59,998 bases of DNA from Byssothecium circinans (taxonomy: Eukaryota; Ascomycota; Dothideomycetes; Pleosporales; Massarinaceae), in NCBI GenBank assembly GCA_010015675.1, contig ML976992.1, positions 668,770 through 728,767 of the forward strand, written 5' to 3'. Of the stretch, positions 57,599 through 59,998 are shown piece by piece. Position 1 is the stretch's first letter, and every line of letters starts with the position of its first letter. Under the pieces are notes generated by a model. The model ran no database searches, had not been told where the DNA came from, and worked only from the letters and a program-made list of their open reading frames with translations. Made by a program: the position numbers and the translations under genes.

Positions 57599-58658
57599 AT
57601 GTATTTCCCTAAACCCTACGTTTTCCTCCCCATCCTCACGTACGCAGTGCTAGCCACGTCCACGTCCACGAATACCTCTCTTCCACTACCCACCAACGCG
57701 CTCGCTATCCGAGGCGCCCCAGAGCCCCCAACATGCGGGAGAGCATACGTTACCCTCGACTTCGGCAAACCCCTTCTCGACTCGCCCACTTGTAGCTTCC
57801 TAGGTGAACCGATGAAGAATAAGATCTTCGGTTTTATTCAGTTACAGAATCTTTATCAGGAGTATAGGATTGAGCGGAAAGAGTGTTGGTGTATGTTTTA
57901 TTGGTAAGCATCTCTTCCCTTCTCCCTCTCCCTTTCCATAATCACTCGCTCTGTGTGTGTGTGCGCGAGGGAGGGGGTAAGTGTGTAGTGCTGAGCTAAC
58001 GTGAATGCGTGCTAGGAACAAAGACGACTGCGAGCAGAAGAAAAATCCGGCAGAGGGATGGAAGGGGAAAAGGTTGAGGAATATGTTCGAGAATCGGAAT
58101 TTTCATCAGCATAAAGTGAAATGGTATCGGTGTACGAGTCAGCCGGACAACAAAGTGAGACCGCCTGATCCGCCGAAAACACCACCACCACCTCCTCCTC
58201 CTCAGCCAGCACCACCGCCGCCAAAACCAGCACCACCGCCGCCAAAACCAGCGCCACCTCCGACAAAGCCAGCACCACCTCCTCCACCCTCTTCAAAATC
58301 ACCGTCGTCAGCCGCAACACCCACGCCTCTGCCGTCTACCATGCCTCCATCATCCGCCACAGGCCACAATTCGACATCGTCATCGTCTAGTGTTGTTATT
58401 ACTTCGACACCAGCACCGTCGTCTTCACGGCCCTCCACCACGAGTTCGAATTCAACAACGGCGAGCACGTCATCTCCAACGGGTTCAAGGATGTCAAACA
58501 CTACATCAGGAAACGCATCACAAACATCGAAATGGAACTACCCGTACCCTCGACCAACTACGAGTCTGGCTACTCGCGGGCTGGATTCTCACTCTGTGGA
58601 GGTACTTGCGCTGGTTGCGTTTATCACGTTGTTTTCTTTTGTGTCTTTTTGCTTTTAG
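57599..58658 (+). CDS. six-cysteine secreted protein F with Pro-rich stalk and GPI-like tail
   Basis: Exons 57599-57903 and 58016-58658 (112-bp intron, phase 2) give 315 residues, the longest member. Signal peptide YVFLPILTYAVLATSTS; then PTCGRAYVTL (C1), DSPTCSFLG (C2), KECWCMFYW (C3, C4), and after the intron NKDDCEQKK (C5) and KWYRCTS (C6). Next comes a proline-rich stalk of PPPKPA-type repeats (about residues 150-190), then a Ser/Thr-rich mucin-like stretch with NST sites. It ends with VLALVAFITLFSFVSFCF, a GPI-type tail. This layout, domain plus rigid glycosylated stalk plus anchor, is that of a wall-exposed surface protein. It is the only member on the plus strand and lies 5 kb from the others. 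Confidence 0.85.
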
Positions 58659-59998
58659 GCGGTTTATCTAGTATTTTAATGTCTTTTTCACATCATTTCG
58701 TACGATGTACTGGTTGATTGTTTCACTTCGTGTATTTCACACTCTACGCCTTCAGCCTTTCTCGCCTCTTATGCTTCAAGTTGATATCTCGATATCAAAA
58801 CGAACCCAGGTTCCTCGTGGACGCTGCAAGGATTCCTCTCGAACGCCGCTGTGGTCATAAAAGATTCTCGTCGTGAGGGCGCTGCTCATTCCAGGACAAG
58901 ATTCTCATCGTGGTGGTCCTCTCACAGATGCCGTCAATTATTCTTCAATCTTTCAGGCGAGGAGATATGAGTAAACTCCCATGACATGTGGTGTGGTCGC
59001 CTCCAGACCGGACAATGATGGTACATGAGGCTAGGCGCCAAACATGCAGAGGTGAAGCAACCCTTTTTAGCTATCGTGCCTTGGGTAATGTCGCGAGTCT
59101 TTCGGGTCCATTCGCTGTCCGGCGCAGTTGCGAGCGATAACCTCTTCCTGATTTGATAGCTCGTACTTCGGTGACTGGGTAACGAGTGAGGCGGGTGTGG
59201 CTTCTGAAGGAGTATATTGTATGGTATATACACATAATGAGATATTTTATTGGCAAGACGGCGGAAGAAATCTGCCTTACATGTGCATTGAGTATTGTTG
59301 AAGGGGCCTTTGACTACGTCGTTACGGAAGAATGTTGTCATTGACTAAATCGCTTGATCTCACCACTTTACATAATCATCCAGGGGGATTGAGCGTCCGA
59401 AATGGTGTCTACGGGTCTCATGATTCTCATTTGGCTGCGCATCATAACCAGGATTTATCACAGCTAGGCACCCCTTAGCCTCCGCACAAACTCCTCGTTA
59501 TATTACCAAGTGCCATAGACGAGGACTCTCCGATTGCTATTCGTTTTGTGTTGTCAACTTGCCGAGGTCGATTATTCATCGACCAATCTTCGTGAGGTTC
59601 CGACCGCATGTTGATCGGTCAATCAGGTCCATTATATGATTATTGACCCTGAGTTGTTTCATTCAACACGACCTATCAAAGCCGACTCTAAACCTTTTAC
59701 TCCACACCCTACAAACCGTCTCCAAACCCCAACCCTGCTCTTGCGTTTGACACACCACATGCCTCCCACGGGCCCCATTGAATCACGCACTCAACCGCAC
59801 CCCAGCCCAGAACCAAAAGAAAGTCCCAACCACCTTCATCCAACATGGGTAACATGTTTTATAAGCGAGCGCCGCATACAAGCGAGCGCCGCACCCTACT
59901 GACTTTTCACACCTTTACAAGCATATAACTCAACCAATTTATAAGCTACTATATAGATTTTGAAATAGCATATTAAACAGCATCTAAAGAATCTTTTT
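58659..59998. other. gene-free right flank, AT-rich at the end
   Basis: No gene recognised. Near 58855-58925 two similar segments (AAGATTCTCGTCGTG / AAGATTCTCATCGTG) lie in direct repeat. A 14-base element (AAGCGAGCGCCGCA) is tandemly repeated near 59862-59892. From about 59900 to the end the sequence becomes AT-rich, mirroring the left edge and suggesting another AT-rich block starts here. Confidence 0.5.

Noticed and set aside
1..59998. CRISPR array, prophage or bacterial insertion sequence
   Set aside because: Spliceosomal introns and fungal gene content throughout; no regular spacer-repeat structure seen.

Overview
The window looks like a nuclear chromosome segment of a filamentous ascomycete, probably a Dothideomycete of the Pleosporales type. 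The evidence is short introns (about 42-112 bp) with GT..AG borders and CTAAC-like branch sites, dense intron-poor housekeeping genes, a highly reducing polyketide synthase, an Orc6/Vma5/Mdm1/Vps11 gene set, and many small secreted cysteine proteins. The order is inferred from overall look, not from a search. Both window edges are AT-rich, so the segment resembles a GC-equilibrated island lying between AT-rich blocks.

Left part (0.5-13.3 kb): a compact secondary-metabolite locus. It holds a UbiA-superfamily membrane prenyltransferase/terpene cyclase (minus), a large 8-exon polyketide synthase with KS-AT-DH-CMeT-KR-ACP and no enoyl reductase (minus), and an alpha/beta-hydrolase transcribed divergently from the synthase (plus). 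About 2.4 kb between UbiA and the PKS holds no convincing gene; part of it looks like decayed, AT-shifted sequence.

Middle part (15.4-48.2 kb): mostly conserved housekeeping genes. These are a FATP/Fat1-type acyl-CoA synthetase, an Mdm1-type PXA-RGS-PX-nexin protein, a DDHD-domain phospholipase, an NAD aldehyde dehydrogenase, the TREX mRNA-export adaptor Yra1/REF (with an unusually long intron), Vps11/Pep5, a coiled-coil protein broken by a G8 homopolymer, V-ATPase subunit C, and the mitochondrial glycine-cleavage T protein. A small unknown gene follows, then a divergently transcribed FAD monooxygenase and DAL5-family transporter pair, a secreted S51 (cyanophycinase-like) peptidase and an unknown membrane protein.

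Right part (48.8-58.7 kb): the most unusual region. Four intact genes (A-D) and one decayed copy (E) lie in tandem on the minus strand, with a sixth member (F) on the plus strand beyond an Orc6 gene. All intact members have a signal peptide and a six-cysteine domain with the pattern C-G ... C ... C-x-C-x-[FV]-Y ... C ... [WY]-x(1-2)-C. In every intact member a phase-2 intron cuts the gene directly after the C-x-C-x-x-Y motif. A, B and F end in a GPI-anchor-like hydrophobic tail, and F carries a long proline-rich stalk. I do not recognise this as a named family. It is the best candidate here for a previously undescribed system: a locally amplified, diversifying family of cell-wall or secreted proteins. 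A modin-like gene and ORC6 sit inside the array.

All exon borders below were derived by hand from splice consensus plus reading-frame continuity; none is supported by transcripts.
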